DNA from: Pseudomonadota bacterium
Lineage (GTDB): Bacteria; Pseudomonadota; Gammaproteobacteria; Xanthomonadales; Xanthomonadaceae
Length of the DNA: 5,945 nucleotides
Direction: 5' to 3'
NCBI GenBank assembly: GCA_023438325.1
Contig: JAEXRB010000271.1
Span: 1 to 5,945, forward strand
In this document: in pieces, positions 1-5,945 of the stretch
Layout of the letters: the number at the start of each line of letters is the position of its first letter
Position numbering within the stretch: the stretch's first letter is position 1
Notes under the pieces: generated by a model
Told to the model about the DNA's origin: nothing
The model's database searches: none
Seen by the model: only the letters and a program-made list of their open reading frames with translations
Made by a program: the position numbers and the translations under genes

Positions 1-480
<480 letters not shown>

Positions 481-503
481 TTGGCGATACGTCGAACGAT
501 GAC

Positions 504-532
504 AAAAACGGCGGCCTTGGGCCGCCGTTTTT
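504..532. terminator. Bidirectional Rho-independent terminator between convergent clpA and psd
   Basis: A perfect 13-bp inverted repeat has left arm AAAAACGGCGGCC (504-516), loop TTG, and right arm GGCCGCCGTTTTT (520-532). It is GC-rich at the apex with A5 on one side and T5 on the other, so the transcript of either strand ends in a U tract. It lies 23 nt after the clpA stop and 76 nt beyond the psd stop, between converging genes, and fits a shared terminator. No other hairpin in the window is as strong. Confidence 0.93.
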
Positions 533-591
533 CTTCGTGTGTCGAAGTTATTGGCCGTGCCCGGCGGGCAGGCGGTCGGGGGAGAACCGCC
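533..591. repeat. Cluster of short inverted repeats between the terminator and psd
   Basis: Three small dyads follow the terminator: CTTCG/CGAAG (533-537 with 543-547, 5-nt spacer), the near-palindrome TGCCCGGCGGGCA (558-570), and GGCGGT/ACCGCC (571-576 with 586-591, 9-nt loop). None has a T tract. They would lie in the 3' untranslated part of the psd transcript and could form stem-loops there. This is structure seen in sequence only; in GC-rich DNA some such dyads arise by chance. Confidence 0.35.
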
Positions 592-608
592 GCAGAAACG
601 CTGATGAA

Positions 609-1457
609 TCAGCGCGTGGTCAACTGGGCAAAGCGTTCGCCCACCTTGACGGCGCGTTGATGCGTCAGCCCGGGGACGAGCATCGCAGCGCCGGCGGGCA
701 GCAGCACGATCACGGTGGAGCCATAGTTGAAGCGCGCCATTTCGGCGAAGCGTTCCAGCACGATGTTCTTGCCGCGGAAATCACGGTGCAGCGGCTTGCG
801 GGCGTATTTCGGGATGTTCACGCCGTTCCAGACCGTTTCCACGCCCGATACCAGCATCGCACCGACCATCACCACAACCATGGGGCCGAAGTCGCAGTCG
901 AAGTGGCAGACCAGCCGCTCGTTGCGTGCGAACAGGCGTGGCACGCCGGCCGCCGTCGCAGGTGAAACGCTGAGCAGCCGGCCCGGTATGTGCAGGGTTG
1001 CGCGCAGCGTGCCACGCCACGGCATGTGGACGCGGTGGTAATCACGCGGCGCCAGATACACGTTGAGGAAACTGCCGTCGGCAAACGGCGCGGCGGCGGC
1101 TTCATCGCCGAGCAGCTCGGCGGCGCTGTAGTCTCGCCCCTTGGCCTGGAAGATGCGGCCTGCCTGGATTCGCCCGGCCTGACTGATGCGGCCATCGGAG
1201 GGCATCAGCAAAGCGCCGGCATCGGCATCGGCGGTACGCACGCCAGGTTTCAATGCGCGGGTGAAAAACGCGTTGAAGCTCGGGTAGGCGAAAGCATCGG
1301 ACTGTTGCGCCTCGTCCATGTTCACATCGAAGTGCGTCAGCACTTGCCGGATCAGCAGGTTTTTCCACCAGTGCGTTTCGCTTTGCGCGGCGTAATAGGC
1401 CAGACGGGAAAGGAAGCGGTGCGGCAGCGCGTATTGCGCCAGGATGCCGGGCGACAT
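609..1457 (-). CDS. psd: Phosphatidylserine decarboxylase proenzyme
   Basis: Psd converts phosphatidylserine to phosphatidylethanolamine at the inner membrane. The proenzyme cleaves itself within a G-S pair to give a beta chain and an alpha chain with an N-terminal pyruvoyl group. The 282-aa length fits the bacterial Psd family (E. coli about 320 aa). Visible marks: FNAFFTRALKPGVR at residues 61-74; MPSDG at 85-89 with Asp88; RDYHRVHMP at 138-146 with His144; and YGST at 245-248, where Ser247 becomes the pyruvoyl group. Asp88, His144 and Ser247 match the E. coli Asp90/His147/Ser254 triad in order and spacing. E. coli has LGST where this protein has YGST. Cleavage should leave an alpha chain of about 36 residues. 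The ATG overlaps the SCO1 stop as TGATG, with GGAG 8 nt upstream, so translation is probably coupled. Identification is firm. Confidence 0.97.
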   Translation of the reverse strand: MSPGILAQYALPHRFLSRLAYYAAQSETHWWKNLLIRQVLTHFDVNMDEAQQSDAFAYPSFNAFFTRALKPGVRTADADAGALLMPSDGRISQAGRIQAGRIFQAKGRDYSAAELLGDEAAAAPFADGSFLNVYLAPRDYHRVHMPWRGTLRATLHIPGRLLSVSPATAAGVPRLFARNERLVCHFDCDFGPMVVVMVGAMLVSGVETVWNGVNIPKYARKPLHRDFRGKNIVLERFAEMARFNYGSTVIVLLPAGAAMLVPGLTHQRAVKVGERFAQLTTR

Positions 1458-2110
1458 CAGTGGTGCTCCAGCAGCAGACGCAGATCGGCGGCGATCTTTT
1501 CCGGTTCCAGCGGTGGGCGGATGAAGCCGGCCAGTTGCGCTTGCGGGTTCAGCACGGCCACCCAGCTGGTGTGGTCGATGGTGTAGTCGCCATCGGCCAG
1601 CGGTGATTTGGCGAACACCATGCTGAGCGAAGAAGCGAAGCGGGTGAGTGCGTCCACGTCGCTGGTGCCGGTCAGCACGGTCGGGCTGAAATAGGCGGCG
1701 TACTTGGCAATGATGTCAGGCGTGTCGCGTTCCGGATCCACCGAAACGAACAGGATGCGCGGGCGCTGGGCATCCGGCACATCGGCCAGCAGCTTTTCGG
1801 CCTTGGCCAGTTCGGCCAGCGTCATCGGGCAAACGTCCGGGCAATGGGTGAAGCCGAGGAACACCATGGTCCAGCGTCCATGCAGCGTGCTGGTATCGAT
1901 GCGGCTGCCACCCACCGATTGCAGGGAAAAATCCGGCAGCACGCGCGCCGGGGAAAGCAGGCGCATGGTCTGTGTTTCCGGCAGCGAAGCATTGCCGAAA
2001 AACGCCTTCTGTCCCGCCCACAGCCCGAGGCCGGCGGCGAGCGCGGCGATGAGGACAAGGGTGAGCGGCAGGCGGCCTGAGCGGGGAGGTGTGGGGTTGG
2101 AAGAAGTCAT
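1457..2110 (-). CDS. SCO1/SenC family copper chaperone for cytochrome oxidase assembly
   Basis: SCO1/SenC proteins are membrane-anchored, thioredoxin-fold copper chaperones that load or reduce the CuA site of cytochrome c oxidase. They act on the periplasmic face. Counting from the chosen ATG (217 aa), a single membrane anchor lies at about residues 14-32 after a short basic stretch. The soluble domain follows, with DFSLQSVGGSRIDTSTLHGRW at about 60-80. The copper motif CPDVC at 90-94 (Cys90, Cys94) comes after FLGFTHC, FVSVDPERDTP is at 121-131, and the third copper ligand is His180 in IDHTSW. The frame stays open to an upstream ATG at 2185. That start would add 25 residues before the anchor and overlap the beta-lactamase gene, so I chose 2110, which places the anchor near the N terminus. 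No clear Shine-Dalgarno precedes it, and leaderless translation is possible. The gene is the first of a two-gene unit with psd; no oxidase genes are in view. Family assignment is firm, the start less so. Confidence 0.93.
   Translation of the reverse strand: MTSSNPTPPRSGRLPLTLVLIAALAAGLGLWAGQKAFFGNASLPETQTMRLLSPARVLPDFSLQSVGGSRIDTSTLHGRWTMVFLGFTHCPDVCPMTLAELAKAEKLLADVPDAQRPRILFVSVDPERDTPDIIAKYAAYFSPTVLTGTSDVDALTRFASSLSMVFAKSPLADGDYTIDHTSWVAVLNPQAQLAGFIRPPLEPEKIAADLRLLLEHH
1466..1469 (-). promoter_or_regulatory. Ribosome binding site of psd inside the SCO1 gene
   Basis: GGAG lies 8 nt before the psd ATG, within the last codons of the SCO1 gene. Together with the TGATG stop/start overlap at 1455-1459 it supports the chosen psd start and a shared transcript with termination-reinitiation. 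Confidence 0.6.
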
Positions 2111-2116
2111 CACGCA

Positions 2117-2122
2117 AGTATA
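2117..2122 (-). promoter_or_regulatory. Candidate -10 element for the SCO1-psd unit
   Basis: TATACT on the minus strand is a near-consensus sigma-70 -10 hexamer. It ends 6 nt before the chosen SCO1 ATG, so transcription would start at or next to the A of ATG and give a leaderless mRNA. I find no convincing -35 hexamer 16-18 nt upstream, where the sequence is G-rich. It is a weak candidate, but it agrees with the lack of a clear ribosome binding site. Confidence 0.35.
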
Positions 2123-2148
2123 GCCGGGGCTGACTGCCCCCCTCGGCT
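2122..2148 (-). terminator. Hairpin after the beta-lactamase gene, possible weak terminator
   Basis: On the minus strand AGCCG (2148-2144) pairs with CGGCT (2126-2122), and an inner GGGC/GCCC stem closes an AGTCA-containing loop with a small bulge. It begins 21 nt after the beta-lactamase stop. Only ATACTT follows, so the U tract is poor. It could terminate or attenuate beta-lactamase transcription, or simply protect the 3' end. It abuts the candidate -10 element of the next gene. Confidence 0.35.
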
Positions 2149-2169
2149 TTGTTTGATCGCGCGATGTCG

Positions 2170-3081
2170 CTAGGCAACTGCCCAACGTGCGGCAATCGTC
2201 CCGACTTCGGCAAGAACGGCCTGGTGTCGGGCCTCGGTCTGCGCCGTATATTCACCGCTGTCAAAGTAGGCCGAAATCACGATGGGGTTTCTGCCAGGTG
2301 GAAAAGTGATCGCGATGTCATTGCACTTGTTCGTGGTTCCCTCGCTGCGTCCGGTTCCGGTCTTGTTTCCGGTACGCCATTGCGCGGGGATGCCGGCGCG
2401 CAAGCGCTGAGGGCCGGTATTGGTGTCCTGCATCCATTGCAGCAAGCGCGCCCGCGAATCGGGCTGCAAAAGGTTGCCGGTCGTGATGCGACGAACGAGT
2501 TGCGCCATCGCCAAGGGAGTCGTGGTATCGCGAAGATCGGCAGACAGCACCAGACCCAAATCCGGCTCGTAACGATCGAGGCGGGTCACGCTGTCGCCCA
2601 TTTCGCGGATTCTGGCCGTCACCCCGGTGGGGCCGCCAAGGCGTCTGATCAAAAGATTGGCCGCGGTTCCGTCGCTCATTTCCTGAGCCGCCTGCGCCAG
2701 CGCGGCAATGCTCATGCCGCCCTCTGCGAGATTCTTGCGCGTGACGGGTGCCCACGGCAGAAGGTCGGCTTCCGAGTAACGGAGGACTTCCTCAAGATCG
2801 ATTCGACCCGCATCCGCTTCCCGCAGATAGGTGGCGACGAGCGCCAGCTTGAAGGTCGAGCACATTGCGAAGTGCTCTTCCATCCGGTTTCCGCTGATTT
2901 CGCCCGTAGCAGTGTCGAGGAAACATGCGCCCAGTCGCGCCTGACCTGTTTCAAGCGCCGCAAGCTCCGCGGCAGCATCGAAGCGACGGGGCACAAGTTT
3001 GGCGGTGGCGGGTAGGGTGGCGAGTGCGCCTGCCGCAGCGGAAGTGAGCAGAAGGTTTCGTCTTGTGAGCATGCGACTCAT
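2170..3081 (-). CDS. Class A serine beta-lactamase with Tat signal peptide
   Basis: This periplasmic enzyme hydrolyses beta-lactams through an acyl-serine intermediate. The 303-aa protein starts with a likely twin-arginine signal: TRRNLLL at 6-12, a hydrophobic stretch to about 24, and a probable cut after ATA at 25-27. Class A motifs occur in order: CSTFK at 74-78 (Ser70 and Lys73 in Ambler numbering), Trp110 (Ambler 105), SDG at 136-138 in place of SDN, EPDLG at 172-176 with the general base Glu166 but Gly at 170, RDTTTP at 184-189, Arg226 (Ambler 220) and KTGT at 240-243. Compared with KPC there are three extra residues near NKC, 251-253. EADLLPWAPVTRKNL and RDTTTP recall the xanthomonad L2 enzymes. 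The ATG at 3081 has AGGA 4 nt upstream; an ATG at 3072 is the alternative. No ampR-type regulator adjoins it. The gene lies 98 nt downstream of the macroglobulin gene, on the same strand. Family is certain; substrate range is unknown. Confidence 0.95.
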   Translation of the reverse strand: MSRMLTRRNLLLTSAAAGALATLPATAKLVPRRFDAAAELAALETGQARLGACFLDTATGEISGNRMEEHFAMCSTFKLALVATYLREADAGRIDLEEVLRYSEADLLPWAPVTRKNLAEGGMSIAALAQAAQEMSDGTAANLLIRRLGGPTGVTARIREMGDSVTRLDRYEPDLGLVLSADLRDTTTPLAMAQLVRRITTGNLLQPDSRARLLQWMQDTNTGPQRLRAGIPAQWRTGNKTGTGRSEGTTNKCNDIAITFPPGRNPIVISAYFDSGEYTAQTEARHQAVLAEVGTIAARWAVA

Positions 3082-3083
3082 CG

Positions 3084-3089
3084 TTTCCT
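3084..3089 (-). promoter_or_regulatory. Ribosome binding site of the beta-lactamase gene
   Basis: AGGAAA directly precedes CG-ATG at 3081. The AGGA core is 4 nt from this ATG (short) and 13 nt from the in-frame ATG at 3072 (long), which slightly favours the upstream start. Confidence 0.5.
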
Positions 3090-3128
3090 GTGACGAGAGG
3101 GCTGCACGTAAACAGCGCAGGAAAAGGG

Positions 3129-3152
3129 CAGGGCATTTTTTTGGCAGCCCTG
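3129..3152 (-). terminator. Weak inverted repeat between the macroglobulin and beta-lactamase genes
   Basis: On the minus strand CAGGGC (3152-3147) pairs with GCCCTG (3134-3129) across a 12-nt A-rich loop, followed by CCCTTTTCC. The long loop and short T run make it at best a poor terminator for the macroglobulin gene. The rest of the 98-nt gap shows no clear sigma-70 promoter to my eye, so read-through into the beta-lactamase gene is possible. Confidence 0.3.
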
Positions 3153-3179
3153 TCCATGACTGCCGGAAGGTGGCGCGCC

Positions 3180-5945
3180 TTAAGGCGACACCACCTTGAT
3201 CGTCTTCTGCGGCGAGGTGCCCACACCGGAAAGCTGGGGCCGGTACATATCTTCGGCACTTGGCGGCGGCACGACGTAGGTGCCGGGCGAAACCGCGCGG
3301 ACGAGGTAGAACAGGCGGGCGGTGCTGCCTTGCCAGAGTTTCAGCGCGGCGACGTAACGATCGTCGCGGTATTCCTCGTAGCGCAGTTCCGCTGCGTACC
3401 CGCGTTCGGAGAGCTGGACATCATCGAGCGTGAGTTCGCCAAAGGCCTCGTTGCCGCCGAGTGACAGGTTCTCGATTTCCAGGCCGCCGGGAAGAAGGTC
3501 GACGATCAGTGCATCGGGGACATTCTGCTCGGCTTCCACGGTGAGCATGGCGATCAGGCTTTCGCCTTCACGCAGGCTGTCGCCGGTGAACAGGGTGCCA
3601 TCGGTGCGATACCAGGCGCGGCGGATGCGAATGCCGTCCACGCTCGGTGCTGGCGCACTGGTGGTGTAGCCGACGATGTCTTGCGACAGCCAGAACGGCC
3701 CAGTGCCTTCCAGTGTGAGGCTGACGCCCTGGCGCAACTCCGGCAAGCCGACTTCGCGCATCACCATGGGGCGGCCGCTGAGCGCATGGGGCTTTTCGGC
3801 GATCAGGAACTGGCCTTGCAGGCCGCTGTGCTGCTCGCTCAGCAGGGCACGGCCGAGACGGAAGATGGCAAGGCGTTCCTGGGTGCTGAACCAGTAGCGC
3901 GCGTGCTCGGGCAGTCGCAGCTCACGCGCCAGTGACATCACGCGTGCGCCGTTTGCCGACGTGGCAAGCCCATGCTCGTTGAGCAGGGCGAGCAGCAGGG
4001 CTTCATCGCGGAAGTCCGAGCCGTAGTCGCCGAGGTAGCGCGGTCGATCGGAGTTCTTTTCCAGTGCGGCGGTGATGGCGGCTTTGGCGCGGGGTTCATC
4101 GCCGGCCAGTTTCAGGGCGATGCCCAACTGCAACAGCGGCAGCGCGGTGAGCGAACGCTCGCGCTGGTTGTCCCACAACGAGCGCAGGGTGCCGAGCGGG
4201 GCCTGATTGACGCGTGCCAGCACGTAGCCGGCATAGGCGTTGGTGGCAAAGCGCAGGTGTTGGGAATGCTCGTGGCTGTAGAAGCCATCGCCGCCGGTCA
4301 GGAGGTCTTCGTTGAGCCGCTTCAATGCCTTTTCCAGCACGGCTTCGGGTATGGCGAGGCCGTTTTCCTTCGCTGTGACGAGGATGTCGGCCACATAGGC
4401 GGTCATCTGTGGATCGGCCCAGCCTTCGCCCGGCCAGAAACTGAAACGACCGTTTTCAGTCTGCATCGCGGCAATGCGCGAAAAGCCCGTGTCGAGCATG
4501 CGCTTGCGCTTGGCTTCGTCGAGCGGTTCCAGCCCGAATTTGCGCGAGGTGGCAGCGTCCAGATTGACCAGCGGCCACAGTCGGCTGGTGGTTTGCTCAA
4601 TGCAGCCGTAGGGGTAGTCGATCAGGCCCTTGATGGATTCGGAGAACGGCAGCGGTGGAATCGAGGCGATGCTGATCTGGGCATTGGCGGATTCGCCGAT
4701 GAGGCCGTCGAAAAGGTTCGGGCCGAAGCTGAGCGTGGTGGCCGATTCGATCTGGCGCGCCTGACTGCGGCGTACCGCCGGCCATGCCGGACGCACGGTG
4801 ATTTCAAAGTTGCGCTTGAGGTTGGTATCGGCAGATTCCGCATTGACGCTGAACTTGCCCACGCCATGGCCATTGCCGGCCAGCAACGGGAAATTCAAGG
4901 TGGTGCGGGCGTTGTCGGCCAGGGTGATGTCGCGGCTCTGGCCTTCGATGGAAATCGGTGCGCCGGCATCGGTGGAAATGCGATAGCTGGCGGTTTTCCC
5001 GCTCAGATTGTGCAGCTCCACGGTCAGGTTGGCGCGGTCGCCGGGTGCCATTACGCGTGGCGTGCTGATTTCCATGACCAGAGGTGCACGCACGATGGCC
5101 TCATCGCTGCTGCGGGCGTAGCGATCGCCCGAATAGGCGAGAGCGGCAACGCGCAGGGTGCCGTTGAAATCGGGCGCGACAAAACTGACCTGGGCCTTGC
5201 CTTGGGCGTCGAAACGCACCGGCTCGGCATGCAGCGCGACGGTCTGCACCTTGGCCGTGGGACGGCGGGCTTGCGGCAGTGCGGCAAGCGCTGCGTCACC
5301 ACCGTAGCGCAGGCGTGCGCGCTCGCCCTCGAGCGGGCCGATGATGCGGCCATAAAGATCGTAGGCATCGATGCCCAAACCGCGCTGCGCCAGGAAGTAA
5401 TCGGCCGCATCGGGCACCGGGTAGCCGGTGAGGTTGATGATGCCCAGATCCACGCCTTCCACCACGGCATAGGCTTCTTGCCCGGCAAATTCGGGCGCGG
5501 AAAGACTGATCTGGATGTTCTCGCCGGGGCGGGTGAGTTCGGGGGCGCTGACATCCAGCGTTGCATTGCGTTGACCGCGCGTGACAGGCAAATGCGCCAC
5601 GCCAATGGCGCGATTGGGGCCAGTGAGGCTGGCTTGATCGGCCGGGCGGAATACCAGCGTGGTGATGTAGACATCGTGACGCAGGAAATCCGCGTTGACC
5701 GGAATCTTCACCGTGGTGCTGCCGCGTACTTCGATGTTGCTGCGGTAAAGCAATCGATCCGATTCGACCAGCACCACGCCGGGGCCATCGTAGGGGGCGG
5801 TGATGGTGAGGGTGGCGGTATCGCCGGCGTTGTAGCCGCTTTGATCCAGTGCGATTTTCACCTTGTCCGGGCGCGCATCCGGGCCCTGGTTTTCGTCGTT
5901 CCAGCTCCAGCCGGCGGTGAACGGATAGCGCATGGTGAGCTGGGT
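3180..5945 (-). CDS. Bacterial alpha-2-macroglobulin, thioester type, C-terminal part (5' end outside window)
   Basis: Bacterial alpha-2-macroglobulins are large periplasmic, often lipid-anchored, protease traps. A protease cuts the bait region, the protein changes shape, and an internal thioester binds the attacker. The frame is open through the right edge (T-Q-L-T before the Met at 5933), so that Met is internal. Full-length relatives such as E. coli YfhM are about 1650 aa, so roughly half is present. Numbering from the Met at 5933: macroglobulin beta domains at about 20-200, including VDLGIINLTGYPVPDAADYF at 161-180 and LYGRI at 193-197; a basic, loop-like stretch at about 208-232 that may be the bait region; VAPDFNGTLRVAALAYS at 252-268 and MAPGD at 295-299; the thioester motif CIEQ at 444-447; a helical thioester domain to about 700; and a C-terminal beta domain with RYEEYRDDRYVAAL at 851-864. 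The thioester Cys and Gln are both intact, and I see no frameshift. Gene ends in TAA. Confidence 0.95.
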   Translation of the reverse strand, partial: TQLTMRYPFTAGWSWNDENQGPDARPDKVKIALDQSGYNAGDTATLTITAPYDGPGVVLVESDRLLYRSNIEVRGSTTVKIPVNADFLRHDVYITTLVFRPADQASLTGPNRAIGVAHLPVTRGQRNATLDVSAPELTRPGENIQISLSAPEFAGQEAYAVVEGVDLGIINLTGYPVPDAADYFLAQRGLGIDAYDLYGRIIGPLEGERARLRYGGDAALAALPQARRPTAKVQTVALHAEPVRFDAQGKAQVSFVAPDFNGTLRVAALAYSGDRYARSSDEAIVRAPLVMEISTPRVMAPGDRANLTVELHNLSGKTASYRISTDAGAPISIEGQSRDITLADNARTTLNFPLLAGNGHGVGKFSVNAESADTNLKRNFEITVRPAWPAVRRSQARQIESATTLSFGPNLFDGLIGESANAQISIASIPPLPFSESIKGLIDYPYGCIEQTTSRLWPLVNLDAATSRKFGLEPLDEAKRKRMLDTGFSRIAAMQTENGRFSFWPGEGWADPQMTAYVADILVTAKENGLAIPEAVLEKALKRLNEDLLTGGDGFYSHEHSQHLRFATNAYAGYVLARVNQAPLGTLRSLWDNQRERSLTALPLLQLGIALKLAGDEPRAKAAITAALEKNSDRPRYLGDYGSDFRDEALLLALLNEHGLATSANGARVMSLARELRLPEHARYWFSTQERLAIFRLGRALLSEQHSGLQGQFLIAEKPHALSGRPMVMREVGLPELRQGVSLTLEGTGPFWLSQDIVGYTTSAPAPSVDGIRIRRAWYRTDGTLFTGDSLREGESLIAMLTVEAEQNVPDALIVDLLPGGLEIENLSLGGNEAFGELTLDDVQLSERGYAAELRYEEYRDDRYVAALKLWQGSTARLFYLVRAVSPGTYVVPPPSAEDMYRPQLSGVGTSPQKTIKVVSP

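Noticed and set aside
990..1586. Plus-strand open frame of 198 codons opposite psd and SCO1
   Set aside because: Antisense shadow of two well-identified genes; no domain recognised.
2111..2185. N-terminal extension of SCO1 from the ATG at 2185
   Set aside because: It would overlap the end of the beta-lactamase gene and put 25 non-conserved residues before the membrane anchor; the ATG at 2110 gives a normal SCO1 layout.
2149..3015. Long open frame (288 codons) on the plus strand opposite the beta-lactamase gene
   Set aside because: It lies almost wholly antisense to a gene with all class A motifs, has no recognisable domain, and is typical of the spurious frames seen opposite GC-rich genes.
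2170..3081. Possibility that the beta-lactamase-like protein is a non-hydrolytic penicillin-binding protein or other serine hydrolase
   Set aside because: The deacylating Glu166 equivalent, SxxK, SD-x and KTG motifs, Arg220 and typical class A length are all present.
5051..5674. Minus-strand 207-codon frame within the macroglobulin gene
   Set aside because: Out-of-frame shadow rich in Ser/Arg/Pro; the macroglobulin frame carries the conserved motifs.

Overview
The window is GC-rich chromosomal DNA from a Gram-negative bacterium, most likely a gammaproteobacterium of the Xanthomonadales (Lysobacter/Rhodanobacter/Stenotrophomonas type). This placement is an inference. It rests on a proteobacterial ClpA, a Tat-exported class A beta-lactamase that resembles the xanthomonad L2 enzymes as I remember them, a proteobacterial Psd, and a large bacterial alpha-2-macroglobulin. 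No phage, transposon, CRISPR or RNA gene is visible, so this looks like a fairly ordinary chromosomal segment.

Layout from left to right: (1) 1-480, plus strand, the C-terminal end of ClpA, cut by the window's left edge. (2) 481-608, a convergent intergenic stretch with a perfect 13-bp hairpin that has A and T tracts on its two sides and should terminate both clpA and the leftward genes. (3) 609-2110, minus strand, a two-gene unit: a SCO1/SenC copper chaperone followed by phosphatidylserine decarboxylase (psd), joined by a TGATG stop/start overlap. (4) 2111-2169, a short gap with a hairpin and a good -10 hexamer just before the SCO1 start. (5) 2170-3081, minus strand, a class A beta-lactamase with a twin-arginine signal. 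(6) 3082-3179, a 98-nt gap. (7) 3180-5945, minus strand, the C-terminal 921 codons of a thioester-containing alpha-2-macroglobulin, cut by the right edge.

All leftward genes act in or at the envelope. Psd makes phosphatidylethanolamine at the inner membrane. SCO1 delivers copper to respiratory oxidase. The beta-lactamase and the macroglobulin act in the periplasm against antibiotics and proteases. The most notable points are the beta-lactamase active site (Gly replaces Asn at both Ambler 132 and 170, with Trp at 105 and a 3-residue insertion after KTG) and its position directly downstream of the macroglobulin gene, where many proteobacteria carry the penicillin-binding protein gene pbpC. I do not see strong evidence for an undescribed multi-gene system; the macroglobulin/beta-lactamase pair is the best candidate for a second look.
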